Shown: in pieces, positions 27,851 to 37,073 of the stretch
Position numbering within the stretch: position 1 is the stretch's first letter
How the letters are laid out: every line of letters starts with the position of its first letter
Source of the DNA: an uncultured Sphingopyxis sp.
GTDB lineage: Bacteria > Pseudomonadota > Alphaproteobacteria > Sphingomonadales > Sphingomonadaceae
Direction of reading: 5' to 3'
DNA length: 64,000 nt
Assembly: GCF_900078365.1 (NCBI RefSeq)
Contig: NZ_LT598653.1
Coordinates: forward strand, 3,915,501-3,979,500
Notes under the pieces: generated by a model
What the model saw: the letters and a program-made list of their open reading frames with translations, nothing else
Told to the model about the DNA's origin: nothing
Databases searched by the model: none
Made by a program: the position numbers and the translations under genes

Positions 27851-29613
27851 GCGATGCGGCGCTCGGAATAACGCGCTCGATCGCCGGCCAGCCCTGGCAT
27901 TGGCGGCGGGCGAGCGCCGATATGGCTAGCGAAAATCTCGCCCCCGACGATCTCGTCACGCAATTGCTGCTCGCGCGCGGCGTCGCGCGCGACGATCTCG
28001 ACCGGCAGCGCGCGCCGACGCTGCGCGGCTTCATGCCCGACCCGTCGCTGTTCCGCGACATGGACGCCGCCGCCGCCCGGCTCGCCGATGCGGTCGAGAA
28101 AGGCGAGGCCGTCACGATCTTCGGCGATTATGACGTCGACGGCGCGACCTCGGCGGCGCTGCTCGTGCGATTGCTGCGCGGGCTCGGCCTCCCCGTCGGC
28201 GCCTATATCCCCGACCGCCTGATGGAAGGCTATGGGCCGTCGGGCGCGGCGCTCGTCAAGATCGGCGAGGCGGGGTCGAAGCTCGTCGTCACGGTCGACT
28301 GCGGCGCGCAGGCGTTCGACGCGATCGCCGAGGCCAAGGCGGCGGGGGTCGAGGTGATCGTCGTCGATCATCACCAATGCGCGACGACGCTGCCCGCGGC
28401 GCTCGCGCTCGTGAACCCCAACCGGCTCGACGAGGAAGCCGATGCGGCGATCCACGGCAATCTCGCCGCGGTGGGGGTCGCCTTCCTGCTCGGCGCCGCG
28501 CTGCTCCGCACCCTGCGCGCGCGCGGATTTTTCGCGAGCCGCGCCGAGCCCGCGCTGATCGAGCTGCTCGACCTCGTCGCGCTCGGCACCGTCGCCGATG
28601 TCGCGCGCCTCACCGGCTTCAACCGCGCGCTGGTGACGCAGGGGCTGAAGGTGATGGCGCGGCGCGGCAATATCGGCCTCGCCGCGCTGATGGACGCCGC
28701 GCGGCTCACCAAGCCGCCGGGCGCGAGCGACATGGGCTTTGCGCTCGGTCCGCGAATCAACGCCGGCGGGCGCGTCGGCAAGTCCGACCTCGGCGTCCGG
28801 CTGCTCACGACGGGCGACCCGCAGGAAGCCGCCGAGATCGCAGCCGAGCTCAACCGGCTGAACGAAGAGCGCCGCGCGATCGAGGCGGCGGTGCTCGACC
28901 AGGCGATCGAGGCGAGCGCCGCCTGCGGCAATGCGCCGGTCGCGATCGTCGCGGGCGAGGGCTGGCATCCGGGCGTGATCGGCATCGTCGCCGGGCGTCT
29001 GAAAGAAAGGCTGCATCGCCCCGCTATCGTGATCGCGCTCGACGAGGATGGCGTCGGCAAGGGGTCGGGGCGCTCGATCTCGGGCGTCGACCTCGGCGCC
29101 GCGATCCTCGCCGCGAAAGAGTCGGGGCTGCTCGTCGCGGGCGGCGGTCATGCGATGGCGGCGGGGCTGACCGTCGAAAAAGACAAGGTCGATGCGCTCG
29201 GCGCTTTCCTCAGCGATCGTCTCGCCGCCGACGTCGAGCGCGCGAGCGGCGACAAATCGCTGCTGATCGATGCGGTGCTCGCGCCGCGCGGGATCAATCC
29301 GCTCTGGTGCGACGCGATCGAGAGCGCGGGCCCCTATGGCGCCGGCTGGCCCGCGCCGCGCGTCGCGACGGGACCGGTGCGAATCGTCGAATCGGGGATC
29401 GTCGGCGCCGACCATGTCCGCCTGATCGTGGCGGGCGACGACGGCGCGTGCTTCAAGGCGGTCGCCTTCCGCAGCGCCGAGACCGAATTGGGGCAGGCCC
29501 TGCTCCACGCGCGCGGACGCAAATTATGGCTCGCGGGCCGCGCAAAACGCGACGATTGGGGCAGCCGCCCCGCCGCCGAACTGCATCTCGAGGATGCGGC
29601 CTGGGCTGACTAG
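27847..29613 (+). CDS. recJ: Single-stranded-DNA-specific 5'-3' exonuclease RecJ
   Basis: A 588-residue DHH-family nuclease acting in RecF-pathway recombination, mismatch and base-excision repair. IFGDYDVDGATS (91-102) is motif I, VTVDCGAQ motif II, VVDHHQC (172-178) the DHH motif, and ALGPRINAGGRVGK is in the catalytic core. GGGHAMAAGLTV is the DHHA1 motif. The start overlaps the upstream PH-protein stop by ATGA, so expression depends on that operon. In many alphaproteobacteria recJ lies beside hom and glpX; here those genes are 27 kb away. Confidence 0.96.
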   Translation: MSDAALGITRSIAGQPWHWRRASADMASENLAPDDLVTQLLLARGVARDDLDRQRAPTLRGFMPDPSLFRDMDAAAARLADAVEKGEAVTIFGDYDVDGATSAALLVRLLRGLGLPVGAYIPDRLMEGYGPSGAALVKIGEAGSKLVVTVDCGAQAFDAIAEAKAAGVEVIVVDHHQCATTLPAALALVNPNRLDEEADAAIHGNLAAVGVAFLLGAALLRTLRARGFFASRAEPALIELLDLVALGTVADVARLTGFNRALVTQGLKVMARRGNIGLAALMDAARLTKPPGASDMGFALGPRINAGGRVGKSDLGVRLLTTGDPQEAAEIAAELNRLNEERRAIEAAVLDQAIEASAACGNAPVAIVAGEGWHPGVIGIVAGRLKERLHRPAIVIALDEDGVGKGSGRSISGVDLGAAILAAKESGLLVAGGGHAMAAGLTVEKDKVDALGAFLSDRLAADVERASGDKSLLIDAVLAPRGINPLWCDAIESAGPYGAGWPAPRVATGPVRIVESGIVGADHVRLIVAGDDGACFKAVAFRSAETELGQALLHARGRKLWLAGRAKRDDWGSRPAAELHLEDAAWAD

Positions 29614-29669
29614 GAGCGGGCCGCCGGCGTGCGGCGCAACATTTTTGCGCGGGCCGGGCGTCCCCATGC

Positions 29670-29698
29670 TTGACCGCGTCCCAACGCCCGTCTAAGGC
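29670..29698 (+). promoter_or_regulatory. Putative sigma-70 promoter for tRNA-Glu
   Basis: TTGACC (29670-29675) and TAAGGC (29693-29698) are 17 bases apart, and the first tRNA begins 19 bases after the second box. The -10 box is weak. Confidence 0.5.
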
Positions 29699-29717
29699 GC
29701 GCGCTCACCGATCAGAC

Positions 29718-29793
29718 GGCCCCTTCGTCTAGCGGTCTAGGACGTCGCCCTTTCACGGCGAAAACACGGGTTCGAGTCCCGTAGGGGTCACCA
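29718..29793 (+). tRNA. tRNA-Glu (TTC)
   Basis: A 76-base cloverleaf including an encoded CCA. The acceptor GGCCCCT pairs with AGGGGTC (one G-T). The D arm starts TCGTCTAGCGG. The anticodon stem TCGCC/GGCGA encloses CTTTCAC with anticodon TTC. The T arm CGGGTTCGAGTCCCG is intact. It reads GAA and GAG codons and is followed 50 bases on by a second glutamate tRNA. Confidence 0.97.
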
Positions 29794-29843
29794 TCGGTCA
29801 CGGGAGCGGTCGGCTCCTCCTTGCTACGAAATTTCCGACCCAA

Positions 29844-29918
29844 GGCCCCTTCGTCTAGCGGTCAGGACGCGGCCCTCTCACGGCTGAAACACGGGTTCGA
29901 TTCCCGTAGGGGTCACCA
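29844..29918 (+). tRNA. tRNA-Glu (CTC)
   Basis: A 75-base cloverleaf with encoded CCA and the same GGCCCCT/AGGGGTC acceptor stem. The anticodon loop is CTCTCAC (anticodon CTC), in a CGGCC/GGCTG stem. The D loop is one base shorter than in its neighbour. It reads GAG, the preferred glutamate codon in this GC-rich genome. Confidence 0.97.
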
Positions 29919-29936
29919 CCGGTCGATAATCCATCG

Positions 29937-30908
29937 CTAGGGAAGAGGGGCGTCCGGGACTCTGAAGTCCAGCTTCTCGTCGGCCGCATAGGCGTCCCAT
30001 GACTGGCGCGTGCGAAAGCCGCCCCGACCCTTGTCCCAGGCCGAACCCGAAAAATAGACGAACGGCTTGCCCGGCGCGACGCGGAGCAGGACGAGATGAT
30101 TGTCCGCATCGTCGCGTATCCCGGCGATCATCGCAGGATCGACGCGGATCGCGATCGCGATCCGGCCATGGTCGCCGTCGGCGGGTCCCCACCATGAGAG
30201 CAGCCCTTTCGCGCGGTCGACCGTCAGTTCGCCGGCGCCTGATCCCGTGGTCCGCTTGCCGATGCCGATCCCGACGAGGAGCGGTTCGGCGCTGTCGGAC
30301 GAGATCGTCGAGACCATGCGGGTGAAATGCGTGCCGAGCGGGAGCGTGAAGCGGCGCGTCTCCCAGACCTTGCGGTCCACATCGACGGGCCAGGGCGCGT
30401 AATCGACGGTGAAATCGGCGGCTTGTCCGCTCGCTGACAGAATGCGGTGGCGGACGTAATTGCGCGAGGTCCACAGCTTGTTGTCATGCCAGATGCCGAG
30501 CCCGCCGGCGCCCCGCGTCGTGCCGACATTGTAGAAGTCGAGGCCTTCGCCGCGATAACTGTGCTGGTCGCCGCTGCGCAGCTGACGATCGGCAAAGGGC
30601 CAGGGCACATTCTTGCCCCACGAATCGATTCCCGAGCCCGACGGCGGTTCCGCCGCTTCGAGCGCATGGCCGTAGATGCGGTGCGCGGTGCGATCATTCT
30701 CCCACAATAGATCGTCGTAGCGATAGTCGGCCCGCACCACGGCGGCCTGAGCTTCGCGATCGGGCGGCGGCGGCAGCGACCCGGTGGCCGCCGGCATGTC
30801 CGGCGTCCCGGTGTGTTGTGCCGCGGCGGGCATCGCCGCGGTCACCGCAAACAGAAACGCCATGGTCACCACCGGGCACCCGTTTTTCCATAGGGTCGAA
30901 GCCTGCAT
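29937..30908 (-). CDS. DUF4861 family secreted protein of the uronate locus
   Basis: A 323-residue exported protein. The signal peptide ends near AAMPAAAQHTG. A DUF4861 core follows, seen in YDDLLWENDRTAHRIYGHAL, SWGKNVPWPF and GLGIWHDNKLWTSRNY. DUF4861 proteins recur in polysaccharide utilisation loci for uronate-rich glycans. Their reaction is not established to my knowledge. The second of two adjacent ATGs (30908) is chosen for spacing to GGGAG. It is divergent from the GntR-regulator gene with a 183-base control region, and kduI lies 6 kb away in the same locus. Confidence 0.82.
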   Translation of the reverse strand: MQASTLWKNGCPVVTMAFLFAVTAAMPAAAQHTGTPDMPAATGSLPPPPDREAQAAVVRADYRYDDLLWENDRTAHRIYGHALEAAEPPSGSGIDSWGKNVPWPFADRQLRSGDQHSYRGEGLDFYNVGTTRGAGGLGIWHDNKLWTSRNYVRHRILSASGQAADFTVDYAPWPVDVDRKVWETRRFTLPLGTHFTRMVSTISSDSAEPLLVGIGIGKRTTGSGAGELTVDRAKGLLSWWGPADGDHGRIAIAIRVDPAMIAGIRDDADNHLVLLRVAPGKPFVYFSGSAWDKGRGGFRTRQSWDAYAADEKLDFRVPDAPLP

Positions 30909-31021
30909 CATTCTCTCTCCCGTTGCCGCCCTTTCCGTCGCACATGCGCGAACGGCGCTCTCATATTCGTGGCTCGCAGCCCGATGGCTGCATTTTAAAA
31001 TCAAATGAAATTATTTAAGTT

Positions 31022-31035
31022 GTCATATGACTTAT
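31022..31035. promoter_or_regulatory. Candidate GntR operator in the divergent control region
   Basis: GTCATATGAC (31022-31031) is a perfect 10-base palindrome inside an AT-rich island, overlapping ATATGACTTAT (31025-31035). A closely related ATATGATGTCTTAT lies just upstream of the receptor gene (31947-31960). Binding of the neighbouring GntR protein is inferred from shared sequence and position only. Confidence 0.4.
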
Positions 31036-31091
31036 AATCGTTACACTCAAGCGGGTATGATGCACAATGCGTCGGCAACGGGAGGATGGGC

Positions 31092-31865
31092 GTGAAGCAG
31101 GGCGGCACCCACGCTGTGCATGACGACAGGCTGACGCTGCGCAAGCGGCGGCCGTCGCTCGTCGATGCTGCGTGCGAAAATATCCGCGCCAGCATCCTGT
31201 CGGGCGCGCACCGGCCCGGCGCGCAGCTCCCTACCGAGGCGGAATTCGTCGATGTTCTGGGCGTGAGCCGGACGGTGATTCGCGAAGCGATCGCCCGCCT
31301 CGCCGCTGCGGGTTTGGTCGAGGCCCGACAGGGCAAGGGGCTCTTCGTCAGCGAGACCGCGCGTTACCAGGCGTTCCAGATCACGCGCGACGAGGTGGAG
31401 AATCTCGGCGACGTGATCCAGTTGCTCGAGCTCAGGCTCTGCGTCGAAACCGAGATGGCGGCGCTGGCGGCCGAACGGCGCACCGAGGTCGACGTGATGA
31501 ACATGCGTCAGCAGATCAAGATTCTGGGCGAGGCGGCGGTCGGCCTCGAGGATTCGGTCAAGGCCGATGTCGAATTCCACAACGCCATCGCCCGGGCGAG
31601 CCAGAACAGCTATTATGCCAAGCTGATAGACTTTCTGGGAGTCCGCCTCGTCCCGCCTCGCTCGCTCTATCTGCGGCAGGGCCAGGCCTATATCGGCGAC
31701 AGCTATAAGGCGGTGATCAGCGCGGAGCATGAGGCGATCCTCGACGCCATCATCCATCGCGACCCCGACGCCGCGCGGATAGCGGCGCGGACGCATATGA
31801 GCGGCAGCCTCAAGCGGCACCGCGAATTGCACGACTTCATGTCGTCCAACAGCCCGACGGGCTGA
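31092..31865 (+). CDS. FadR-subfamily GntR transcriptional regulator
   Basis: A 257-residue regulator. The winged-helix domain (about 15-85) contains PTEAEFVDVLGVSRTVIREA and LVEARQGKGLFV. A helical FCR ligand-binding domain follows (about 100-240), with DVEFHNAIARAS, ISAEHEAILDAI and HMSGSLKRH supplying typical metal-binding Asp and His positions. FCR regulators of this type commonly sense uronates or other sugar acids. GTG at 31092 is the likely start because GGGAGG sits six bases before it; the ATG two codons earlier touches that site. It lies between the DUF4861 gene and the receptor and probably controls both. Confidence 0.88.
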   Translation: MKQGGTHAVHDDRLTLRKRRPSLVDAACENIRASILSGAHRPGAQLPTEAEFVDVLGVSRTVIREAIARLAAAGLVEARQGKGLFVSETARYQAFQITRDEVENLGDVIQLLELRLCVETEMAALAAERRTEVDVMNMRQQIKILGEAAVGLEDSVKADVEFHNAIARASQNSYYAKLIDFLGVRLVPPRSLYLRQGQAYIGDSYKAVISAEHEAILDAIIHRDPDAARIAARTHMSGSLKRHRELHDFMSSNSPTG

Positions 31866-31946
31866 CCCGACCAACACGACAGACCTGAAGAGCAATCAGG
31901 CACCCGATTACGCCCGGCAGAATAATAAGATCAATCTGCCAAGCTT

Positions 31947-31960
31947 ATATGATGTCTTAT
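31947..31960. promoter_or_regulatory. Candidate GntR operator before the TonB receptor
   Basis: ATATGATGTCTTAT is an imperfect palindrome with ATA..GA..TC..TAT symmetry, immediately before the ribosome-binding site. It matches ATATGACTTAT at 31025 except for three inserted bases. Binding by the adjacent GntR protein is inference. Confidence 0.4.
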
Positions 31961-31973
31961 AGGGAGAGGTCCA

Positions 31974-34727
31974 TTGAAGGTCAGTCTTCGCGCCTCCGTG
32001 GCGCTGATCGCACTCGCAAGCGGTGCGCCCATGGCAATCGCGCAAACCGCGCCGGCCGCCGATCCGGCCGCAAGCGAGGCGCAGGACGGCGACATCGTCG
32101 TCACCGGCATTCGCCAGAGCTTGTCGCGCGCCGCCGAGATCAAGCGCGAGTCGACCGCCGTGGTCGATTCGATCGTCGCCGAGGATATCGGCAAGCTTCC
32201 CGACCTGACCACGGCGTCGGCGCTCCAGCGTGTGCCCGGCGTGCAGGTGGTCGTCGGCGGTAATAACGAGATCGTCGGCGCGCGCATCCGCGGCCTCGAC
32301 GACATCATCACCACGCTCAACGGGCGCGAGATCTTCACCGGTGTCGGTCGCGGCTTCTCGTTTCAGGATCTGCCGGCCGAAGCGCTTGCGGGCGTCGATG
32401 TCTACAAGTCCAATTCGGCCGAGCGGCTCGAAGGCGGCGTGGCCGGCGGCGTCAACATGCGCCTGCGCCGCGCGCTCGACTTCAACGAGCTGACGATCGC
32501 GGGCAGTGCGCGGGCGACCTATCTGCAGGAAGCCGGGTCGAAGAACACGATCAATCCGGCATTGAGCCTGCTCGTCGCCAACCGCTGGGACGCCGGCGAG
32601 GGCGAGATCGCGGCGATGGTCGGCCTTTCCTATCAGCGCAACAAATATGCCCGGCCGATCGCATGGAACGACTGGACGCGCGCAACCAGCGCGGGGCCCG
32701 CGGGCTCGCCGCAGAACCTGCACGCGCCCACGGGCTTCGCCGCCGCGATCGAATTCGGGAAATATGAGCGCCCGCAGGCCAATTTCTCGCTCGAATGGGC
32801 GCCGGACAGCGACACGACAATCTATCTCGAGGGTCTGTTCGCGGGGTATCGCGGCGACGTCTTCCAGGCGCGCCCGACCTTCCGCGCCTTCACCGGCACC
32901 TCGTTCGAGGCGACCGCCGGCGACACCTGCGAGGATTTCGCGGTCGGCCCCGACGGCTATTATTCGGGGAATGTGCTGAGCCCCGACAATCCGACGGGGA
33001 CGGGTACGATCCGCGAGCTCTGCAACGCCACCGGCTACACGGCGCGCAATCTGGAATATTACACCGCGACCGTCGCGAACAAGTCGCGCACCGACATCTA
33101 TGTGATCGCCACCGGCTTCAACAAGGAGATCGGCGCGCTCACCTGGAATACCGACATCTCCTATGAATCCTCGACCAACCGGAACGACAGCTTCCGCGTC
33201 GACATAGGCAAGCGCATCGACGAACTGGTCCTCGTTCGCGACGTCGATCATGAGGTTCGGGCGACGATGCCCGGCAACCCCATGAACGACCCGGCGGGCC
33301 TCGCGTTCGCCAACGGCATGAGCGAAAATATCAACCGCAGCCGGGGCACTTTGTGGGCTGTCATGAGCGACGCCAAATATGATTTCGATGGGGTCCTCGA
33401 CTATGTTCAGGCGGGCGTTCGCGTGGCGAAGCGCAAGGCCGCGTTCGAGCAGTATCTCGGCGGCCCGCCGGCCCCAGGCGGCTCGTTCGTGACGCCGCTG
33501 GACGCGGCCGGCCTGCCCGGCGATATTCTTTCGCAGGCCCCCGGCGTCCCGCAGATGAACGACGGCGCGCCCTTCCTGCAGCTCGATCCCGACTATCTGG
33601 TTCAGGAATCGATCAAGCGGCAGCTCAGGACGCTGTACGGCATCTCGCCGGACACGCCGGCTTTCGACCCGACGCGCGACTATGATGCGCAGGAAAAAAG
33701 CTATGCCGGCTTTCTGCAGGCGGGCTATAAATTCCCGCTCACGGATACGATCTCGATCGACGGCATGGTCGGCGCGCGCCTGACCCGCACCGACCGCAAT
33801 ATTGCGGGTTCGGGCCGGGTGACCGATCCGGCGACGGGCACCTCGCGCATCGAACTCGTGCGGCGCTCGACCAGCGACACCGACCTTCTGCCCAACGCCA
33901 GCGCGCGCATCCAGTTCGGCGGCGGCCTCCAGTCGCGCTTCAATTATTCGAAGACGCTGTCGCGGCCGAGCTTCAGCCAGCTCAACCCCGGCCTCAGCTA
34001 TGTCGTATCCTACGTCAACACGATCCAGAATTCGGGGTCGGGCGGCAACCCCGACCTCCGGCCGCAAAAGGCCGACAGCTTCGATGCGTCGCTCGAATAT
34101 TATTTCGGCCGCAGCAACTATGTCTCGGTGGTCGGCTTCTATCGCGACATCAAGGACCGGATCATCAATGGCACCGAGGTCCGGACGATCGACGGCTTGC
34201 AATATGTGATCTCGACGCCCCGCAATCTGGGGTCGGCCAAGATCAAGGGCGTCGAAGTGGGCGGCCAGCTCTTCCTCGATTTCCTTCCGGAGGGTCTCGA
34301 CGGTGCGGGCGTGATCGGAAACTTCACGGTCATCGACAGCGAGGTGACGACCCCCGGCGACCGGCTTCAGGGTCTGCCGCTGCTCGGCGTCTCCAAATAT
34401 AATTACAACATCGGCCTGATCTATGAAAAATACGGCATTTCGGCACGGATAATTTACACCTATCGCTCGCGATATTTCGACGGGGACATCACCAACGGCC
34501 TCTCGCTGCGGCCGGTTTCGATCCCCGTGGGACTCAACGGCATCCGCGCCGCAGGGCGGCTCGACTTCGGCCTCAATTACGACGTGGCGCCCGGCATCAC
34601 GGTCAGCCTCGCCGGCACGAACATCACGGGCCAGAAGACGCGCAACTTCGAATCGCGCGAGGATTTCGTCCGCGAGGTGCGGAACGACGACACGACCTAT
34701 TCACTGGGGGTCCGCTTCAACTTCTGA
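31974..34727 (+). CDS. TonB-dependent receptor of the uronate locus
   Basis: A 917-residue outer-membrane receptor of the Xanthomonas/Caulobacter type. The signal peptide ends at PMAIAQTAPA, the TonB-box region is DGDIVVTGIRQSL, the plug has LQRVPGVQVVVGGNNEIVGA and LEGGVAGGVNMRLRRALD, and the barrel ends YSLGVRFNF. It is a different class from the tandem pair at 12.6-18.4 kb. The likely start is TTG, after GGGAGAGG. Located between the GntR gene and kduI, it probably imports an oligouronide, but the ligand is inferred from context. Confidence 0.92.
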   Translation: MKVSLRASVALIALASGAPMAIAQTAPAADPAASEAQDGDIVVTGIRQSLSRAAEIKRESTAVVDSIVAEDIGKLPDLTTASALQRVPGVQVVVGGNNEIVGARIRGLDDIITTLNGREIFTGVGRGFSFQDLPAEALAGVDVYKSNSAERLEGGVAGGVNMRLRRALDFNELTIAGSARATYLQEAGSKNTINPALSLLVANRWDAGEGEIAAMVGLSYQRNKYARPIAWNDWTRATSAGPAGSPQNLHAPTGFAAAIEFGKYERPQANFSLEWAPDSDTTIYLEGLFAGYRGDVFQARPTFRAFTGTSFEATAGDTCEDFAVGPDGYYSGNVLSPDNPTGTGTIRELCNATGYTARNLEYYTATVANKSRTDIYVIATGFNKEIGALTWNTDISYESSTNRNDSFRVDIGKRIDELVLVRDVDHEVRATMPGNPMNDPAGLAFANGMSENINRSRGTLWAVMSDAKYDFDGVLDYVQAGVRVAKRKAAFEQYLGGPPAPGGSFVTPLDAAGLPGDILSQAPGVPQMNDGAPFLQLDPDYLVQESIKRQLRTLYGISPDTPAFDPTRDYDAQEKSYAGFLQAGYKFPLTDTISIDGMVGARLTRTDRNIAGSGRVTDPATGTSRIELVRRSTSDTDLLPNASARIQFGGGLQSRFNYSKTLSRPSFSQLNPGLSYVVSYVNTIQNSGSGGNPDLRPQKADSFDASLEYYFGRSNYVSVVGFYRDIKDRIINGTEVRTIDGLQYVISTPRNLGSAKIKGVEVGGQLFLDFLPEGLDGAGVIGNFTVIDSEVTTPGDRLQGLPLLGVSKYNYNIGLIYEKYGISARIIYTYRSRYFDGDITNGLSLRPVSIPVGLNGIRAAGRLDFGLNYDVAPGITVSLAGTNITGQKTRNFESREDFVREVRNDDTTYSLGVRFNF

Positions 34728-34808
34728 ACATGAATATGGCGCGCGGCCCGCGTCGAATGACGCGGGCCGCCGAACGGACGCTGAAAAAGGCGAAAACAGG
34801 AGGATGGT

Positions 34809-36965
34809 TTGAACAGGAAAAGAATGTTTGCGGCGTTCGGGCTGGCAACGGCTCTGACGGCTGGCAGCTTCGCAATCGCCGGCGCGGCGCATGCACAGGC
34901 GCCGGCCACCGCTCTCGCCGAGTCCGCCCAGGCCCTGCCCGGCGATGTGCGCGTGGCGCGGACGCAGGACTTGGTGACGATCGACTGGCCCTCGGCGCAG
35001 GGTGAGCGCGCGCAGCTCGTCCTCGCGCGCGATCCGGGCAAGCCGTTGATCCAGGCCATCGCAATCGCCGGCACGACCGTGCTCGGCGGCGTCGATCCGG
35101 CCGGCGTCGTCACCGTCGGGACCCGCGATCTCAAGCAGGGCTGGACGATCTTCTTCGACAACCCTCGCAAGCGCCCGTTCGAAAGCTTCCCGCTGACGCT
35201 GGCGCGCAGCGACATCAGCGTGCGCGCGGAAGGCGGCTATACCAAGGTGATCGTCGGCGGCGCGGCGGCCGGGCCCTTCTCGGGCACCTATGAATTCACT
35301 ATCTATCCGGGTTCGCGACTGGTGCGTGCGGCGATGGTGATGACCACGCAGCGCCCCGCCACCGCCTATACCTTCGATGCCGGGCTCAGCGTCGCCTCCT
35401 CGGCGCCCTTGCCATGGCGTTCGATCGCCTTCACCGACACCAGCGACGCGATGGTGCGCAAGGAAGGCGACGCGTCGCGGGAGCCCGCGGTCTCCCCCAA
35501 GGTCCGCGCTCGGATGATCGTCGCGGAAGGGCCGTCGGGCGGTTCGCTCGGCATCGTCCCGCCGCCGCACCAATTCTACTACCCGCTCGACTATGCCAAC
35601 AACGACAATTCGGCCTGGTACGGCAACGACTATCGCAACCTCGACGGCCGCACGAGCTTCGGTGTGCGCCAGACGCTCGAGGGCGACCGGCGCTATGTGC
35701 CGTGGGTCAACGCGCCGCCGGGCACGATGCAGGACATGGGCGTGTTTCTGCTCCCCGACGGCGGCGACGCCGCGAGCGTCACCAAGGCTGCGCTCGCCTA
35801 TACGCGCGGCGACCGCTTCAAGGCGCTCGACGGGCACCGCACCTTCACCAGCCACTATCATGTCGAGCACACCGAAGACTTTCTGAACACGCAGCGTTTC
35901 CAGCAATCGACGGGCGTGCCCGACGGGCTCGAGTCGCCCGAGTTCGTCAAGCGGTTCAAGGATATGAACGTCGAGATCGTCCATCTCGCCGAGCTTCACC
36001 TCGGGCGCGAGGCGCTCGATCGCGCGGGCGACCGGCTGACCTTGCTCAAGACCATGCACGCGGAGACCGCGCGGCTGTCGGACGACAAGCTGCTGCTGCT
36101 TCCGGGCGAGGAGCCCAACGTCCATCTCGGCGGGCATTGGATCAGCTTCTTCCCCAAGCCGGTCTATTGGACGCTCGACCGCAAGGAGGGGCAGCCCTTC
36201 GTCGAAAACGACCCGAAGCTGGGCAAGGTCTATCATGTCGGCTCGCAGGACGATGTCCTGAAGCTGATGCAGGACGAGAAGGGCCTGATGTGGACCGCGC
36301 ACCCGCGAATCAAGGGCTCGACGGGCTTCCCCGACAAGCATAAGGACACGGCCTTCTTCAAGAGCGACCGCTTCCTCGGCGGCGCGTGGAAGAACATGCC
36401 GGTGGATTATTCGCTGCCGCGGCTCGGCACGCGCGTGCTCGACACGCTCGACGACATGAACAATTGGGCGGCCAGCCCGTCCGAGCGCAAGTTCGCCCCC
36501 GGCGAGGTCGACGTGTTCCAGATCTCGGACGAGAGCGAGCTCTATGCGCATATGAACATCAACTATCTCCGGCTCGACGGGCCGTTGCCGCGCTACTCCG
36601 ATGGGTGGCAGAGCGTGCTCGACGCGCTGCGCGGAGGCCGCTTCTTCACCACCACCGGTGAAGTGCTGATCCCCGAATTCACGATCGGCGGTGCGAAGAG
36701 CGGCGAAGAAGCCGCGTTCGGACGGAATAGCGTGGTGCGCGCGAAGATCGAATGGACCTTCCCGCCCGCCTTCGCCGAAATCGTCAGCGGCGATGGCAAC
36801 AAGGTCTATCGTGATCGCATCGACCTGACCGGCGCCGCGCCCTTCGGAAGCCGCACGATCGAGAAGCGTGTCGATCTCCGCGGCCGCAAATGGGCGCGCA
36901 TCGAGGTGTGGGACGTCGCGACGAACGGCGCCTACACGCCGCCGGTCTTCCTGAAAGGGAAATAG
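34809..36965 (+). CDS. Large secreted protein with PHP-like histidine motifs, function unknown
   Basis: A 718-residue exported protein; the signal peptide runs to about residue 30 (IAGAAHAQ). The first 330 residues look beta-rich with no family I can name. From about 345 on, SHYHVEH (348-354), LPGEEPNVHLGGHW (431-444), MWTAHPRIKG (494-503) and FFTTTGEVLIPEF follow the order of metal ligands in CehA/McbA-type PHP metallohydrolases, though the spacing is divergent. The start is read as TTG because AGGAGG stands six bases before it; an ATG five codons later has no such site. Flanked by a receptor and kduI, it probably processes a glycan or ester, but the reaction is unknown. Confidence 0.8.
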   Translation: MNRKRMFAAFGLATALTAGSFAIAGAAHAQAPATALAESAQALPGDVRVARTQDLVTIDWPSAQGERAQLVLARDPGKPLIQAIAIAGTTVLGGVDPAGVVTVGTRDLKQGWTIFFDNPRKRPFESFPLTLARSDISVRAEGGYTKVIVGGAAAGPFSGTYEFTIYPGSRLVRAAMVMTTQRPATAYTFDAGLSVASSAPLPWRSIAFTDTSDAMVRKEGDASREPAVSPKVRARMIVAEGPSGGSLGIVPPPHQFYYPLDYANNDNSAWYGNDYRNLDGRTSFGVRQTLEGDRRYVPWVNAPPGTMQDMGVFLLPDGGDAASVTKAALAYTRGDRFKALDGHRTFTSHYHVEHTEDFLNTQRFQQSTGVPDGLESPEFVKRFKDMNVEIVHLAELHLGREALDRAGDRLTLLKTMHAETARLSDDKLLLLPGEEPNVHLGGHWISFFPKPVYWTLDRKEGQPFVENDPKLGKVYHVGSQDDVLKLMQDEKGLMWTAHPRIKGSTGFPDKHKDTAFFKSDRFLGGAWKNMPVDYSLPRLGTRVLDTLDDMNNWAASPSERKFAPGEVDVFQISDESELYAHMNINYLRLDGPLPRYSDGWQSVLDALRGGRFFTTTGEVLIPEFTIGGAKSGEEAAFGRNSVVRAKIEWTFPPAFAEIVSGDGNKVYRDRIDLTGAAPFGSRTIEKRVDLRGRKWARIEVWDVATNGAYTPPVFLKGK

Positions 36966-37073
36966 CCCTCCCCCCTGCCCGTGCGGTCGTCGGCGCCTCG
37001 CGCCCCGGCGGCTGCACGTGGCCCTTTTGACCCGGGGCGGTGCCGCCGGTCCGGTCCTTTCTTCGGAGCAATC

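Noticed and set aside
29614..29669. A terminator for recJ
   Set aside because: A short GCGCAA/TTGCGC pairing exists but the stem is weak and poorly placed, so it is not listed.
29718..29918. tRNA pair as an integration site
   Set aside because: Both tRNAs are intact, and no integrase or partial 3' tRNA copy is seen.
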